64,000 nt of DNA from Bermanella sp036960565 (GCA_036960565.1 JBALXQ010000023.1:21464-85463); one strand, 5' to 3'; shown: positions 17,531-26,525, counted from the first letter of the stretch. Notes: generated by a model from the sequence alone, not told the origin. Made by a program: numbers and translations.

Positions 17531-17854
17531 ATGCGTATGAAATTCAGCCCTCACTTACAAAATCAGTTGCAAGAAGCCAGTAACACTCAGCTTAAAATTA
17601 AGGCCATTTTACCTAATGTTTATTCCATTAAGTGCGCACTTGGCGAAACCATAATACAGGGGGGTAATGCCATTCAACTGGACAAGGTAAGCACTAGCTT
17701 AATGAAGCGATACCCAGATGCAAAACCAAGTGATTGCCTGCTGATAGCCGCCAATCCCATTCTGGCATTATTTAATAATCCTTTTTTCAATAACCCCGCC
17801 TTGGTAAGTCGAACCCTTCAACGTCAGAATGCAATTAATCAACATGCACTCTAG
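17531..17854 (+). CDS. Hypothetical protein (107 aa)
   Basis: A small soluble protein, MRMKFSPHLQNQLQEA... ending LQRQNAINQHAL, with no signal peptide or membrane helix and no motif that I recognise. A central hydrophobic stretch (CLLIAANPILALFNNPFFNN) is too short and polar for a transmembrane segment. Start ATG 17531, or ATG 17537 two codons in; no strong ribosome site is seen. Amino-acid composition and codon use look like the neighbouring genes, which supports a real gene. It is convergent with the peroxiredoxin-like gene. Confidence 0.6.
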   Translation: MRMKFSPHLQNQLQEASNTQLKIKAILPNVYSIKCALGETIIQGGNAIQLDKVSTSLMKRYPDAKPSDCLLIAANPILALFNNPFFNNPALVSRTLQRQNAINQHAL

Positions 17855-18025
17855 TGATATAACCATTTTGACCCTGTAACAGGGAAAGCTAATGATTAGG
17901 CTCATTTTTGAAATAGGGCTAGGGGTCTAGATTATACTTGCACCAGATTTAGCTTTTTAAACTAGGTGGCCCATGTGATGCCCTAAGCATTCATCCCTTC
18001 ACCTATGTTGGATGAAAGCCGCAGT

Positions 18026-18571
18026 TTAATCTGAGTAAGTACCACGGATAGGATAGTGATTCTCTGGGTTACGAATAAAATCTAAACCAAAAACTAGAGT
18101 TTCCAACTCGGGTCGTGCAAAGGGACCGTTCGAAATATCTATCAACTGTACTTGGCCTTTTTCATTAATGACAAACAGTCCTGGCTCGGAAAAAGGGCGA
18201 TCTGTTTCCTGGCTAGACCTGGGGTTTGATATGTACAGACCTAATGTTTTCATTTGTTCAATTGATAAACCGTAAGCCACTGGAAAGCTCAATTTCATTT
18301 CCTGATTGTGGGCTACCGCTTTTTCTGCTGGATCAGCCGATATGACGATGATGCCTATTCCCAAATTGTAAAACTTGTTTTTCATTTCTTCTAACTGTTG
18401 CAAGTATTGGGTACACAGAGGGCAATGTTTTCCTCGGTAGACCACTACCATCTGCCAGTCGGCACCGTTTACAGGCTTGCCAATTTCAACCTGGCTGTCC
18501 GACAAGGTATTTAAACGCAAACTAGGAAAGGGGGATTCCGCGATCATTTTTTGATGGTTGGTGTTCATCAT
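18026..18571 (-). CDS. Peroxiredoxin-like (AhpC/TSA) protein
   Basis: A 181-residue thioredoxin-fold protein. VVYRGKHCPLCTQYLQQLEE holds a CPLC motif at the position where peroxiredoxins carry the peroxidatic Cys, and VISADPAEKA and FVINEKGQVQ follow the AhpC/TSA order. The CxxC arrangement suggests a peroxiredoxin-like reductase of the 'redoxin' branch; it is not a standard 2-Cys AhpC. It is the last of three leftward genes, after an AhpD-like protein and a DUF2798 membrane protein, a grouping that suggests defence against peroxides or reactive electrophiles. Start ATG 18571 (or ATG 18568). Confidence 0.85.
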   Translation of the reverse strand: MMNTNHQKMIAESPFPSLRLNTLSDSQVEIGKPVNGADWQMVVVYRGKHCPLCTQYLQQLEEMKNKFYNLGIGIIVISADPAEKAVAHNQEMKLSFPVAYGLSIEQMKTLGLYISNPRSSQETDRPFSEPGLFVINEKGQVQLIDISNGPFARPELETLVFGLDFIRNPENHYPIRGTYSD

Positions 18572-18655
18572 GTTAAATACTCCGCTGATTAAGATTAATA
18601 GATGGGTGTTAATTTTGAGCGAATTTATTCACGGTTTTGGCCATCAATGGTTACC

Positions 18656-18883
18656 TCAGCCGCGAGTCATTAAGATCGCCACGAATTTACTCACTAAAGG
18701 GGATACAAGGGTCACGGTGGGGAATGCCACCAAAAAGGCAAACCCCCAGGCTTTCATCCAAATAGATAAAACATTTTCGGCCAAGCCTTCATTAAAAACG
18801 CTGATGACAAGAGACATAAAACACGACATGAGCAACGCCATAAAAAATGCATAGGCTAGGGGCTGGTATTTTTTACTTATCAT
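18656..18883 (-). CDS. DUF2798 family small membrane protein
   Basis: 75 residues with two transmembrane helices: AYAFFMALLMSCFMSLVISVF and, after a short loop with the conserved W..AWGFAF, FAFLVAFPTVTLVSPLV. This FMS...WLKAWG..F.VAFP pattern is the DUF2798 signature. Function unknown; the family is often next to redox and transport stress genes. It lies between the AhpD-like gene and the peroxiredoxin-like gene on the same strand, about 84 nt from each. An overlapping frame on the other strand (18558-18854) is its shadow. Confidence 0.85.
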   Translation of the reverse strand: MISKKYQPLAYAFFMALLMSCFMSLVISVFNEGLAENVLSIWMKAWGFAFLVAFPTVTLVSPLVSKFVAILMTRG

Positions 18884-18966
18884 ATTGTCGCCTCTTAATA
18901 TTTCTTAAGGTGGGAAGAGCTGCATTCATTGGTTGGACATAGCTATCCCATCAGATCTAAACCTTA

Positions 18967-19527
18967 TTAACGTTCATTAATTGGAGCCCATTTGTTGTTC
19001 TGAAACGCACCGTCAACTTCGGTGCCCACCAAATGGTTGGTGTAATTACTCATGGTTTTATAAGCCGCGGCCACCACAATTTCTAACACGGTTTCTTGGC
19101 TGTACCCGGCTTGATAAAAAGCATTTAGTTGCGCTTGGCTAACTTTGCCTCTTTGCTCTATCACCTTCAGAGTAAAACCTCTTAAGGCTCCTAGTTTGTG
19201 GTCGCCTATAGGCTGGTCATCGCGAATGGCGTTTATGGCATTCATATCAACGCCGGTCATTTCGGACACCATTGTGTGTCCCGCCATGCAATAACGACAT
19301 TCGTGGTAACGGTTAATGGTCATAAGCACTACTTGTTGCTCGGTGGCATTTAGATTGCTGCTTGCGAACAGATCACCCACTGCCTTGTAGGCCTTGAGCA
19401 AAGCTGGAGACTGCGCCATTTGGCCCATAAGATTAGGCACAAACCCGTATTGGCTTTGCACTACTTCTAACGTGGCAACCGACGCTTGCGGGGCATTGTC
19501 TAGTTGGTATTTTTTAAATTCGTTCAT
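18967..19527 (-). CDS. Carboxymuconolactone decarboxylase/AhpD-like protein
   Basis: A 186-residue all-helical protein of the alkylhydroperoxidase AhpD core family. The redox/proton-relay motif is in HECRYCMAGHTMVSE, giving C-x-x-C followed by His three residues on, as in AhpD. The opening YQLDNAPQASVATLEVVQ and the VLEIVVAAAYKTMSNYTNH helix also fit the peroxidase-related branch. It probably reduces peroxides with help from a thiol donor, in line with the peroxiredoxin-like gene two genes downstream. First gene of a three-gene leftward unit; divergent from a SnoaL-like gene, with a palindromic operator candidate between. Confidence 0.9.
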   Translation of the reverse strand: MNEFKKYQLDNAPQASVATLEVVQSQYGFVPNLMGQMAQSPALLKAYKAVGDLFASSNLNATEQQVVLMTINRYHECRYCMAGHTMVSEMTGVDMNAINAIRDDQPIGDHKLGALRGFTLKVIEQRGKVSQAQLNAFYQAGYSQETVLEIVVAAAYKTMSNYTNHLVGTEVDGAFQNNKWAPINER

Positions 19528-19860
19528 GTTTACTTCCAGTTGATTAGGTGATGGTTGGCTTAACTGCGCATTGCAATATCTGAATTATGTGTATTCTCAA
19601 CAGGAAGATAAATATCGCAATTAGAATACTAAGGATTCCAGTTTGGAATCTATGGGTGGGGTTTGAAGTGACGTCATAATATTGATGGCTTTTGCACCCA
19701 TAAGCCGTCGATTGAGCACACTATTCAAGTATGTCTGCACAACTCATCAGCGCTCTTGTTAACAAGTCAATTTTGTATCATGAACAACTATCTATTGTTT
19801 CTCGTGGCTTCATTGTTTCTTTACTATTTGTTAATCAACTCAATTGAAGGAAATTTAAAT
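19528..19860. other. Divergent intergenic region
   Basis: This is 333 bp between the AhpD-like unit and the SnoaL-like gene. Apart from the palindrome at 19634-19650 it has no clear element. The frame continues upstream of 19861 (to 19756), but the translated stretch is an unlikely N-terminus without a good ribosome site. Confidence 0.5.
19634..19650. promoter_or_regulatory. Perfect 7-bp palindrome, probable operator
   Basis: GATTCCA-GTT-TGGAATC, a perfect inverted repeat with a 3-bp spacer, lies 107 bp upstream of the AhpD-like gene and 211 bp upstream of the SnoaL-like gene. It contains the LysR-type T-N11-A pattern (ATTC-N7-GAAT), but no LysR gene adjoins it. A dimeric regulator of one or both divergent units probably binds here. 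Confidence 0.5.
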
Positions 19861-20352
19861 ATGTTTATATCTGAAATAAAAGCTGCCCGTGTGATTGCAT
19901 TAACCGTTGTTATGGCTTTGAGCAGCACAGCAGCGTTAGCGCAAGATGCCATGACCGTGGTTGATAACTACCTTGTGGCTTGGAACGCCCAAGATGCAAC
20001 GGCCGCCGCTAACCTGCTTGCCAAAGATGCGCGCTATTACGACTCTGCACTGGGGGCAACGGTTGAAGGGCGTGCAGAGGCAAAGGCTCAGGTGATTGAT
20101 TCTTTCATGAATGCCACACCCGATATCTATTGGAATCTTGTTGGCTCTCCTGTTGTATCAGGGCAGCGCGTTACTTTTGAATGGGTATTGGGCGGCACGA
20201 ATACGGGCGCCTGGGCGGATGGAACACAGGCGACGGGAAAAACTTTTCGAATTTTTGGTATGTCGGCGTTTACCATCGAAGGTGACAGTGTGGTGAAGCA
20301 ATCAGATTATTACGATGCCTTGAGTTTCTACAAGCAACTGGGCCTCATGTAG
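19861..20352 (+). CDS. Exported SnoaL/NTF2-like protein
   Basis: 163 residues. A classic signal peptide (ALTVVMALSSTAALAQ) is followed by one NTF2-fold domain: VVDNYLVAWNAQDATAAANLL, then a beta sheet ending YYDALSFYKQLGL. SnoaL-like proteins bind or isomerise small hydrophobic molecules; this one would do so in the periplasm. I chose ATG 19861 because GAAGGAA lies 8 nt upstream and the signal peptide starts there. It is followed after 61 nt, without a terminator, by an LLM flavin oxidoreductase gene, suggesting one transcript. Confidence 0.85.
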   Translation: MFISEIKAARVIALTVVMALSSTAALAQDAMTVVDNYLVAWNAQDATAAANLLAKDARYYDSALGATVEGRAEAKAQVIDSFMNATPDIYWNLVGSPVVSGQRVTFEWVLGGTNTGAWADGTQATGKTFRIFGMSAFTIEGDSVVKQSDYYDALSFYKQLGLM

Positions 20353-20413
20353 GTTTATTTATAGCCGTTTTTTTTTGTAAGAAAATTTATAAAGCGACCA
20401 CGAGGATATTTTG

Positions 20414-21418
20414 ATGACAGCCTATTCCATACTAGATCTTTCGCCCATTGTAGAAGGTTCAACTGCGGCCGCTTCGTTGCAAAATTCTGTCTTATTAGCA
20501 CAGCATGCCGAACAGATCGGGTATAAGCGTTATTGGGCAGCAGAACATCACAACATGCCGGGCGTCGCCAGTGCCGCGACGTCGGTGGTGATTGGCCATA
20601 TTGCGGGAAGAACTAACAGTATTCGGGTAGGGGCGGGAGGCATCATGCTGCCCAATCATTCTCCGTTAGTGGTTGCAGAGCATTTTGGTACATTGGAAAC
20701 CCTGTACCCAAATAGAATTGATTTAGGTTTGGGCCGAGCGCCTGGTGCCGATGGAAATACCGCCAGAGCGTTACGACGCAGCATGGACCACGGTGACCAA
20801 TTTCCAGAGGATGTTGTTGAACTGCAAAGTTATCTTCAGGACCCGACTTCCACTAGCCAAGGAATACGTGCCGTACCCGGAGAGGGAACCAATGTGCCGT
20901 TGTGGATTCTGGGTTCCAGTCTTTACGGTGCGCAATTGGCTGCACATTTAGGTTTACCTTTTGCCTTTGCCTCTCATTTTTCTCCCGATGCATTAACGCA
21001 AGCGGCACAGCTTTATCGTGAAAATTTTAAAGCTTCTACACAATTAGCAAAACCGTATCTTATGTTTTCTGTAAATGTATTTGCTGCGGATTCCGATGCC
21101 CAGGCACAGTTTATTCGTTCTTCACATCAGCAAGGTTTTGCCAATGTTACCTCGGGTAGGCCGAGCCTACTGCCATATCCTGTAACAGATATTGAAGCGG
21201 TGTTAGACAGGGCAACGCTTAATCGCGTTAATCATTCGTTGCGGTGTGGCGCCATTGGTGGGCCAGAAAAAATTCAACAACAACTGTCTGAATTAATAAA
21301 GGCCCATAGGCCTGATGAACTTATCATTAATAGCCCGATACATAACCATGAAGCGCGTTTGCAATCTTATAGTATTGCAGCAGAGGCGATTCAGAAAATT
21401 AATGAGAGGGAAAACTAG
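20414..21418 (+). CDS. LLM-class (luciferase-like) flavin-dependent oxidoreductase
   Basis: 334 residues of the bacterial-luciferase-like TIM barrel: ILDLSPIVEGSTAAASLQNS opening, YWAAEHHNMPGVASAATSVV, VGAGGIMLPNHSPLVVAEHF, and LDLGLGRAPG for FMN phosphate binding. This is the MsnO8/YhbW-type subgroup of single-subunit monooxygenases that use reduced FMN and oxygen. The substrate is unknown. The start is ATG 20414, with GAGG 9 nt upstream; a TTG three bases earlier is unnecessary. Probably co-transcribed with the SnoaL-like gene. Confidence 0.92.
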   Translation: MTAYSILDLSPIVEGSTAAASLQNSVLLAQHAEQIGYKRYWAAEHHNMPGVASAATSVVIGHIAGRTNSIRVGAGGIMLPNHSPLVVAEHFGTLETLYPNRIDLGLGRAPGADGNTARALRRSMDHGDQFPEDVVELQSYLQDPTSTSQGIRAVPGEGTNVPLWILGSSLYGAQLAAHLGLPFAFASHFSPDALTQAAQLYRENFKASTQLAKPYLMFSVNVFAADSDAQAQFIRSSHQQGFANVTSGRPSLLPYPVTDIEAVLDRATLNRVNHSLRCGAIGGPEKIQQQLSELIKAHRPDELIINSPIHNHEARLQSYSIAAEAIQKINEREN

Positions 21419-21709
21419 AGAGGCGGATTAAAGGGCAGCCAATTTTGATTGCCCCATGATTCGCAATTAAATCAACAAACTATATTTTTAAACGAGCCTA
21501 TTTTAATAGACCAATCCACAGTCACCTTACCTGTGCCATAAATATAATCGACATTATTAAAACCCAAATAATATGATCTTTTTCTCCTGCAAAACTAATG
21601 TCAGGGTAAGAAATAGCCGCATATTGTTCAGAATAAATATGAACAAAACTCAAATAATATCGTTAGCATTTTTAATGCTGATTAAAGCCTTAGTCAACGG
21701 TTACAAATT

Positions 21710-23041
21710 TCACGAAACCGAAGCATTCAGATTTGTTTTAGCGGCCAAATGTTTAGCCAAGCGCAGCCCTAAACAAATTAAAGTGTAGCTAGGCGGTAAG
21801 CCCCAAGCCTTTGGAATAACTGATGCATCACATACATACAAACCCTCCACTTGAGTTTGCAAATCGGCATTCACCACTTCCCCTATTTTAGCGGTGCCCC
21901 CTGGGTGGGCGGCAAAGTGATGGGAGCGAAAAATGTGGCTGGCCCCCGCCTGCTTTAAGATGTCTTCGGCGATCTTGCAGCCTTTTTCTAGCTTTTGTTT
22001 ATCGGCCTGGCTTAATGTTTTGTTTAACCAGTTAGGGCCAACTTTACCGCCGAGTTCATCTTTAATTTTGACCATAATAGTGAGAGTGCTTTGATGGGAG
22101 AGTAATCTATCAAACCGGCCTACTTGGGCACTAAAGGCTTGGAATAACGGTCGGGGTAGGGTGAGATCGGATAACATGATGCCTTCATCAGGCAAATGCA
22201 GGCCCGCTGCCATGGGCACTTCTCGGCCCGACTTCATGCCTTTTATGCTGCCCATTACGGCGATAACCGGATCAACAAAATAATCCTTACCGGCCTTTTC
22301 GAAGTTAGCGCCCTTAATTTTTGAGTTTTGTAAAATTCGGGGGCTGCCTAGGCCGCCAGCACTTAATACTACCTGCCGGGCATAAATTGTTTTGGTCTGG
22401 CCTGCTTGGCTGTATTCCACTGCCACCGCCTTTCCATGTTCAGTTAATACACGGCTTACCTTGGCCTGAGTAATTAACCGTGCCCCCAGTTTTAGCGCCG
22501 CCTCTAATGGGTGGCGTGCACTCCATTTAGCATCATATGGGCAGCCATAACTGCAGCGGTGACATCGGCTACGGCACTGGTCCATGTGAATGAACTTTTC
22601 CAGCTTCTGCCAATTTAGGCCCAGTGCGGTGGCGGCATTCGAAATGGTATGAGCCATGGGGCCCATAAGGGAGTCGGGTAGGGTCTCCAACGGCACAAGC
22701 TTTTTAACGTCTTCTATTTCTTGGGTTAAATCTATGCCGACCTCTTTAAAATAGTCCAAAGGTGGTGCTAAGGCCGTGGCAAAATTAATGGTGCTGGAGC
22801 CCCCTGAGGTAATGCCTCTTAGTAACAATGAAAAATCAGAATTAATAAAGGCGCCCTTACCAGGAATAGCCGCCATCTTGGCCATCTGGCTAAAAGTGCC
22901 TTTTATGGGCTCATGTTTTCCCCATTCTAGTATTGCTACCTTTTTGCCGCGTTTGCTCAATTCATGGGCTAGGGTAGCGCCGGCTGGGCCACTGCCGACG
23001 ATTAGGGTATCAAGCTGTGTGTCTGCAAGAGGGATGGGCAT
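21710..23041 (-). CDS. GMC-family FAD-dependent oxidoreductase
   Basis: 443 residues. The N-terminal FAD motif is LIVGSGPAGATLAHELSKRG, followed by GGSSTINFATALAPP, the GMC signature region. The C-terminal half has AAHPGGTAKIG and LYVCDASVIPKAWGLPPSYT, the GMC_oxred_C pattern in which active-site His residues reside. A Cys-rich insert, CRSRCHRCSYGC, could hold a metal or iron-sulphur cluster and occurs in alcohol/cholesterol-oxidase-like bacterial GMC enzymes. Shorter than typical glucose-oxidase-like members (~550 aa). It probably oxidises an alcohol of a lipid or sterol. Transcribed alone leftwards. Confidence 0.9.
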   Translation of the reverse strand: MPIPLADTQLDTLIVGSGPAGATLAHELSKRGKKVAILEWGKHEPIKGTFSQMAKMAAIPGKGAFINSDFSLLLRGITSGGSSTINFATALAPPLDYFKEVGIDLTQEIEDVKKLVPLETLPDSLMGPMAHTISNAATALGLNWQKLEKFIHMDQCRSRCHRCSYGCPYDAKWSARHPLEAALKLGARLITQAKVSRVLTEHGKAVAVEYSQAGQTKTIYARQVVLSAGGLGSPRILQNSKIKGANFEKAGKDYFVDPVIAVMGSIKGMKSGREVPMAAGLHLPDEGIMLSDLTLPRPLFQAFSAQVGRFDRLLSHQSTLTIMVKIKDELGGKVGPNWLNKTLSQADKQKLEKGCKIAEDILKQAGASHIFRSHHFAAHPGGTAKIGEVVNADLQTQVEGLYVCDASVIPKAWGLPPSYTLICLGLRLAKHLAAKTNLNASVS

Positions 23042-23598
23042 GATTAATTAAGCGCTTCTTTTGGCAAGTGTTGTTATTTGATCGGTGAGAATATTTATGC
23101 CGAGCATAACATTGTTTTTATTGGGAGGCTGTAAGGTGGTAAGGGTTGAACTATTCATTGGAATGGGTAAGTGAAAACCCAAGAAGAACGCTGATTACTT
23201 TAATAAATTTTTTGGTTGGAAAGGTCGCACCAATGAGGATGAAAGGGATGCGATTTTGTTGGCGTTACTGGCTGCTTAATTACTGATCTACTAGGAGTAG
23301 AAAATTTCTTTCAAGTTCTGCGTTGTAAACCTTTAGGCACTTGCTAAATATATCGGCTCCATTCTGGGGTCTTTTAATAGGGGTTATGGAGTATACGGCT
23401 ATATAACTGTTGAGTGTAGCTGGAGCTATGCTATTCCGGTCAGGTATTCTGTTTTACCGAAATTCACAATGCAAGAGCTAACTCGCATACTTAATAAATT
23501 GAACCGGCTATTTAACTTGATCGGTCTTTTAGTTTTCTATATAGTTTGATCATTTTTTATACACGACGTACGTCACGTAACCTAGAAGAATTACCGTC
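23042..23598. other. Intergenic region with a possible gene remnant
   Basis: This is 557 bp upstream of the GMC gene and the MORN-type gene. A frame at 23175-23279 reads KPKKNADYFNKFFGWKG and then ERDAILLALLAA before a stop. This protein-like tail has no start or ribosome site of its own, so it looks like the decayed end of a former gene. The rest is AT-rich, with no other gene seen. Confidence 0.35.
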
Positions 23599-24504
23599 AT
23601 GATTAAGCCAGTTATCCTCTTAGCCTTTCTATTCTTATTTAATGGACATGTCTTTGCTTACGACCAGAAATTTTGGGAGGACATGAGTAGCAGAAATTCA
23701 ATTACTGCTTACCAGCTTTACCTATCAAACTTCCCTAATGGCCTTCATGCGGAAGAGGCTCGATCTGCGATTGAAAAAAAATATCCAAGTAAAACTAAAG
23801 CGGAGCTAGAAGAAGAGAAGAGGCTGGCAAAAGCGAAGCTAGAAGAAGAGAAGAGACTGGCCAAAGCCAAAGTAAAAGCAGATAAGGCAGCTGAAATAGC
23901 TAATATTAACGCAGAAAAAAAACGTAAGGCGGATCTCATTGCTAGCCAAGCCTGTGTTTTACATGATAACAAATGGCTTTATTTATCAAAATCCTGCTCG
24001 GGTAAATATGCTCATGGTGAGGGAAAGGCTCAAACTGAATCTGGATTAACTTTTATAGGCCTGTTTAAAAATGGCTACCGAGTTAAAGGCGAAGTGCTTC
24101 TTAATGGTAGTCTTAAATATGATGGGAATATCAAAAATGGCAGGCCCCATGGTGAAGGTGTCTGCATACACAATGGAGAACCTGAAGCTTGTAAATTTTA
24201 TAAAGGTAAGCGTATAGACGGACTCTATAAGCAGCGGATAGAATTTGCTATTCAATCTGAAAAACTAGAAAAACAACAGCAAGAAATAGTGAAGCAGCAA
24301 AACAAAATTCTGGCTACGCAAAACAAGCAAAATAGAATGCTTGAAACTCAACGGAAGTTAGCTACCGAAAGGGCAGGCAGTAGCCAGCCGGTTCAATATA
24401 AACATTCTACAGAGACTAACACTGCACCGAACCCGCTTGAGAGTGCTCTAAAACGTAAAGCGGCCGATAAAGCAGCAGACTTTATATTTGATCAGCTATT
24501 TTAA
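23599..24504 (+). CDS. Exported coiled-coil/MORN-repeat protein (hypothetical)
   Basis: 301 residues. The signal peptide ends at VFAYDQ. Residues 22-65 (FWEDMSSRNSITAYQLYLSN...A) match the short helical unit often found next to caspase-like or SPOR-type domains ('W......D..AY..YL..FP.G..'). Residues 66-112 are a Lys/Glu/Ala coiled coil with an exact tandem LEEEKRLAKAK. Residues 118-205 hold MORN-like repeats (GKYAHGEGKAQTESGLTFIG; YDGNIKNGRPHGEGVC). A second Gln-rich coiled coil follows. MORN units commonly contact membranes or surfaces; the protein is expected in the periplasm. I assign no function. A bidirectional terminator follows. Confidence 0.75.
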   Translation: MIKPVILLAFLFLFNGHVFAYDQKFWEDMSSRNSITAYQLYLSNFPNGLHAEEARSAIEKKYPSKTKAELEEEKRLAKAKLEEEKRLAKAKVKADKAAEIANINAEKKRKADLIASQACVLHDNKWLYLSKSCSGKYAHGEGKAQTESGLTFIGLFKNGYRVKGEVLLNGSLKYDGNIKNGRPHGEGVCIHNGEPEACKFYKGKRIDGLYKQRIEFAIQSEKLEKQQQEIVKQQNKILATQNKQNRMLETQRKLATERAGSSQPVQYKHSTETNTAPNPLESALKRKAADKAADFIFDQLF

Positions 24505-24554
24505 TAACCATTATTGTACAAGTCCCCGTGTCCGTTCTTTAACTACATAATTAT

Positions 24555-24584
24555 AAAAACTGCCCCAACTTAAGGGCAGTTTTG
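24555..24584. terminator. Bidirectional terminator between convergent genes
   Basis: AAAACTGCCC / GGGCAGTTTT stem, with A-rich left and T-rich right flanks. It ends the MORN-type gene and the leftward membrane-protein gene. Confidence 0.9.
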
Positions 24585-24604
24585 TTATAGCTGTTGCTAA
24601 CGCG

Positions 24605-25030
24605 TTAAGCTAATACCAATAAGTAAATGACACAAAACAAGGGGGCTAAGAAATCCAGCCAAGTCAGTACCTTAGGAACCGTGATGTTATGGGGTTGAAC
24701 CACTTTGCCCTTACCAATGCCTGCACCACCGGTCACGCCAAAAATATTGAGTAGAAAGAGAAAATTAAACAGCGTTGTGGCAATAAGAAAAAGCCAATTG
24801 GTTTCAAGGTCTGCCCCATAAACAATGATAAACGTTGCCAATAGCCGAAAAATAAACAATAACCTTAAGGACCGGGTCCATTCAAAAGCAATCTCTCTAA
24901 CCACCTCGCTCTTCCAACTTTCAGGAGAGAATTTGGTTCTTGTGTTCATGTCTAGGGCAAACAGGTACATCAAAAAACGAAAGATGGTGATGGATGCCAC
25001 GCCTATATTCATGGTAATAACTAGCTCCAT
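24605..25030 (-). CDS. Four-helix integral membrane protein (hypothetical)
   Basis: 141 residues with about four hydrophobic segments: ASITIFRFLMYLFAL, LRLLFIFRLLATFIIVYGA, WLFLIATTLFNFLFLLNIFGV and WLDFLAPLFCVIYLLVLA. A polar loop (NTRTKFSPESWKSEVVREIAFEW) follows the first. No family is recognised and no charged residues or Cys suggest a transport or redox role. Start ATG 25030; convergent with the MORN-type gene and separated from it by a shared terminator. Confidence 0.65.
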   Translation of the reverse strand: MELVITMNIGVASITIFRFLMYLFALDMNTRTKFSPESWKSEVVREIAFEWTRSLRLLFIFRLLATFIIVYGADLETNWLFLIATTLFNFLFLLNIFGVTGGAGIGKGKVVQPHNITVPKVLTWLDFLAPLFCVIYLLVLA

Positions 25031-25466
25031 AAATATTTACTCCTATAAAAAATTAACGAGGGATAAGAAAATAATTATCATTTTTAAGCGTCAGAGGTTT
25101 TTAATCCTTAGCGCCTACGGATTTAGAATTTAAGTAATCACTTGTTCACAAGATAATTGCTTTTTCCTTGATATTTGTTCTAGGTTCTTATTTTCAATTG
25201 TCTGATTTTTCTACATTATTTAGTCCTTGTATATAGCAAAATAGGGCAATTTAAGCCCATGTACCATTTGATCTGAAAATTGCACAGTTCGGAATATATA
25301 AGCTAGGAACCTATTAGGCTATTTGGATATAATGAGTCCTTAGTGGGAATGCCGCCGTAAGCCTTGTTATGATAAATAAGTTAGCTAAATTGCCTATACT
25401 CATGAATTAACTCATTATAATTTTTCAAAAAACTATTGTTAACAACGATCTGGCTGTTTAATTATC
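25031..25466. other. AT-rich intergenic region, nothing recognised
   Basis: This is 436 bp between the leftward membrane protein and the rightward LytS-type kinase. It is AT-rich with many short T-runs; I see no RNA, repeat or convincing ORF. Promoters for both divergent genes must lie here. Confidence 0.5.
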
Positions 25467-26525
25467 ATGAAAGGCATGGGTATGAATAACCTCATTAAGC
25501 ATAGTGCCTGGGTTTCCCGCGCCAGTATTTTACTGCTATACGCCCCCTTGTTTAATTGGGCTTTTTTCTCCCTTTCTTTAACTAATATTCAGAAATTTAG
25601 TTGGAAATTATCTACAGAAATAGCCTTTGTACACTTTATGACTGGGTTGTTGTGCTGGTTATTTATACTGCTAATTGAAAGGCAAGACCTTAAGATAAAG
25701 GGCAATACTGCGTTTTTCATGGGCAGGTATTTTCTAGGTACCACCATAGGTGGTTTGATTGCGTTTAAAATGGCATCACAATTGGGGTTTGATCAAACTC
25801 CAGAAAATATCGTGCCGATATTGCCCTTTGTAATGGCTTGGTTAGAGGTGGCCTTATTTGCAGCCATTCGGCATATATTATTGCAAAATCAACAACAATT
25901 AATTTTACAGAAAAATTATAAAGCCGCCCAATACTCGGCTCTTAAGGCTCAGCTAAATCCACATTTTTTATTCAATACCTTGAATCTACTTTCTTGTGAA
26001 ATTGAAAGTAACCCAGAAAAAGCCTTGCACATTTTAGATGAATTAGCAGGTTTGTTACGCCGAGTACTAAATAGCTCATCAAAACCTAACGTGACATTAG
26101 AATTAGAGCTTGAATTAATACGTCATTATTTAGCGTTGCAAGAAATGAGATTTGAAGAGAATCTAAATTACAAAATATTGGTAGATGATGATTGCTTGCA
26201 GATTCAGGTTCCTAGTTTGATACTCCAACCGATTGTTGAAAACTGCTTTGTACATGGTTTTAAAAATAATTTGGTTTTGGCTGAAATTACAATAACCGTA
26301 AAACAGCATGGTACCAGCCTAATTATATCAGTTAAGGATAATGGTTGTGGATTTGATACTGCTAAAAAAAATCATGGTCATGGCACGGCCTTGGTAAGGG
26401 ATACCTTGGCGTTATTATATTCTGGCCATGACAAAGACGCAGCCAGTTTACAGATACAATCAAAATTGGGAAGTGGAACAGAAGTAATGATTAAATTACC
26501 GATTATCACTGGGAGTCAGATGTGA
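25467..26525 (+). CDS. LytS/YehU-type sensor histidine kinase
   Basis: 352 residues. The N-terminal ~135 residues hold about four membrane helices, then a short coiled linker, and the His_kinase (PF06580) box YSALKAQLNPHFLFNTLN, where the phospho-accepting His is His166. The C-terminal HATPase_c domain shows LILQPIVENCFVHGF (N-box) and VKDNGCGFD (G1). The start may be ATG 25482 (MNNLIKH), which has GAAAGG 7-8 nt upstream; 25467 is the longer choice. The stop overlaps the response-regulator gene by 4 nt, so the two are translationally coupled as a two-component pair. The stimulus is unknown. Confidence 0.9.
   Translation: MKGMGMNNLIKHSAWVSRASILLLYAPLFNWAFFSLSLTNIQKFSWKLSTEIAFVHFMTGLLCWLFILLIERQDLKIKGNTAFFMGRYFLGTTIGGLIAFKMASQLGFDQTPENIVPILPFVMAWLEVALFAAIRHILLQNQQQLILQKNYKAAQYSALKAQLNPHFLFNTLNLLSCEIESNPEKALHILDELAGLLRRVLNSSSKPNVTLELELELIRHYLALQEMRFEENLNYKILVDDDCLQIQVPSLILQPIVENCFVHGFKNNLVLAEITITVKQHGTSLIISVKDNGCGFDTAKKNHGHGTALVRDTLALLYSGHDKDAASLQIQSKLGSGTEVMIKLPIITGSQM

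Noticed and set aside
18558..18854. Rightward 98-codon frame over the DUF2798 gene
   Set aside because: The opposite strand encodes a recognisable two-helix DUF2798 protein in an operon; this frame is its shadow.
21573..21788. Rightward 71-codon frame near the GMC gene
   Set aside because: Its 3' third overlaps the GMC gene end, and it has neither a ribosome site nor a protein-like composition.
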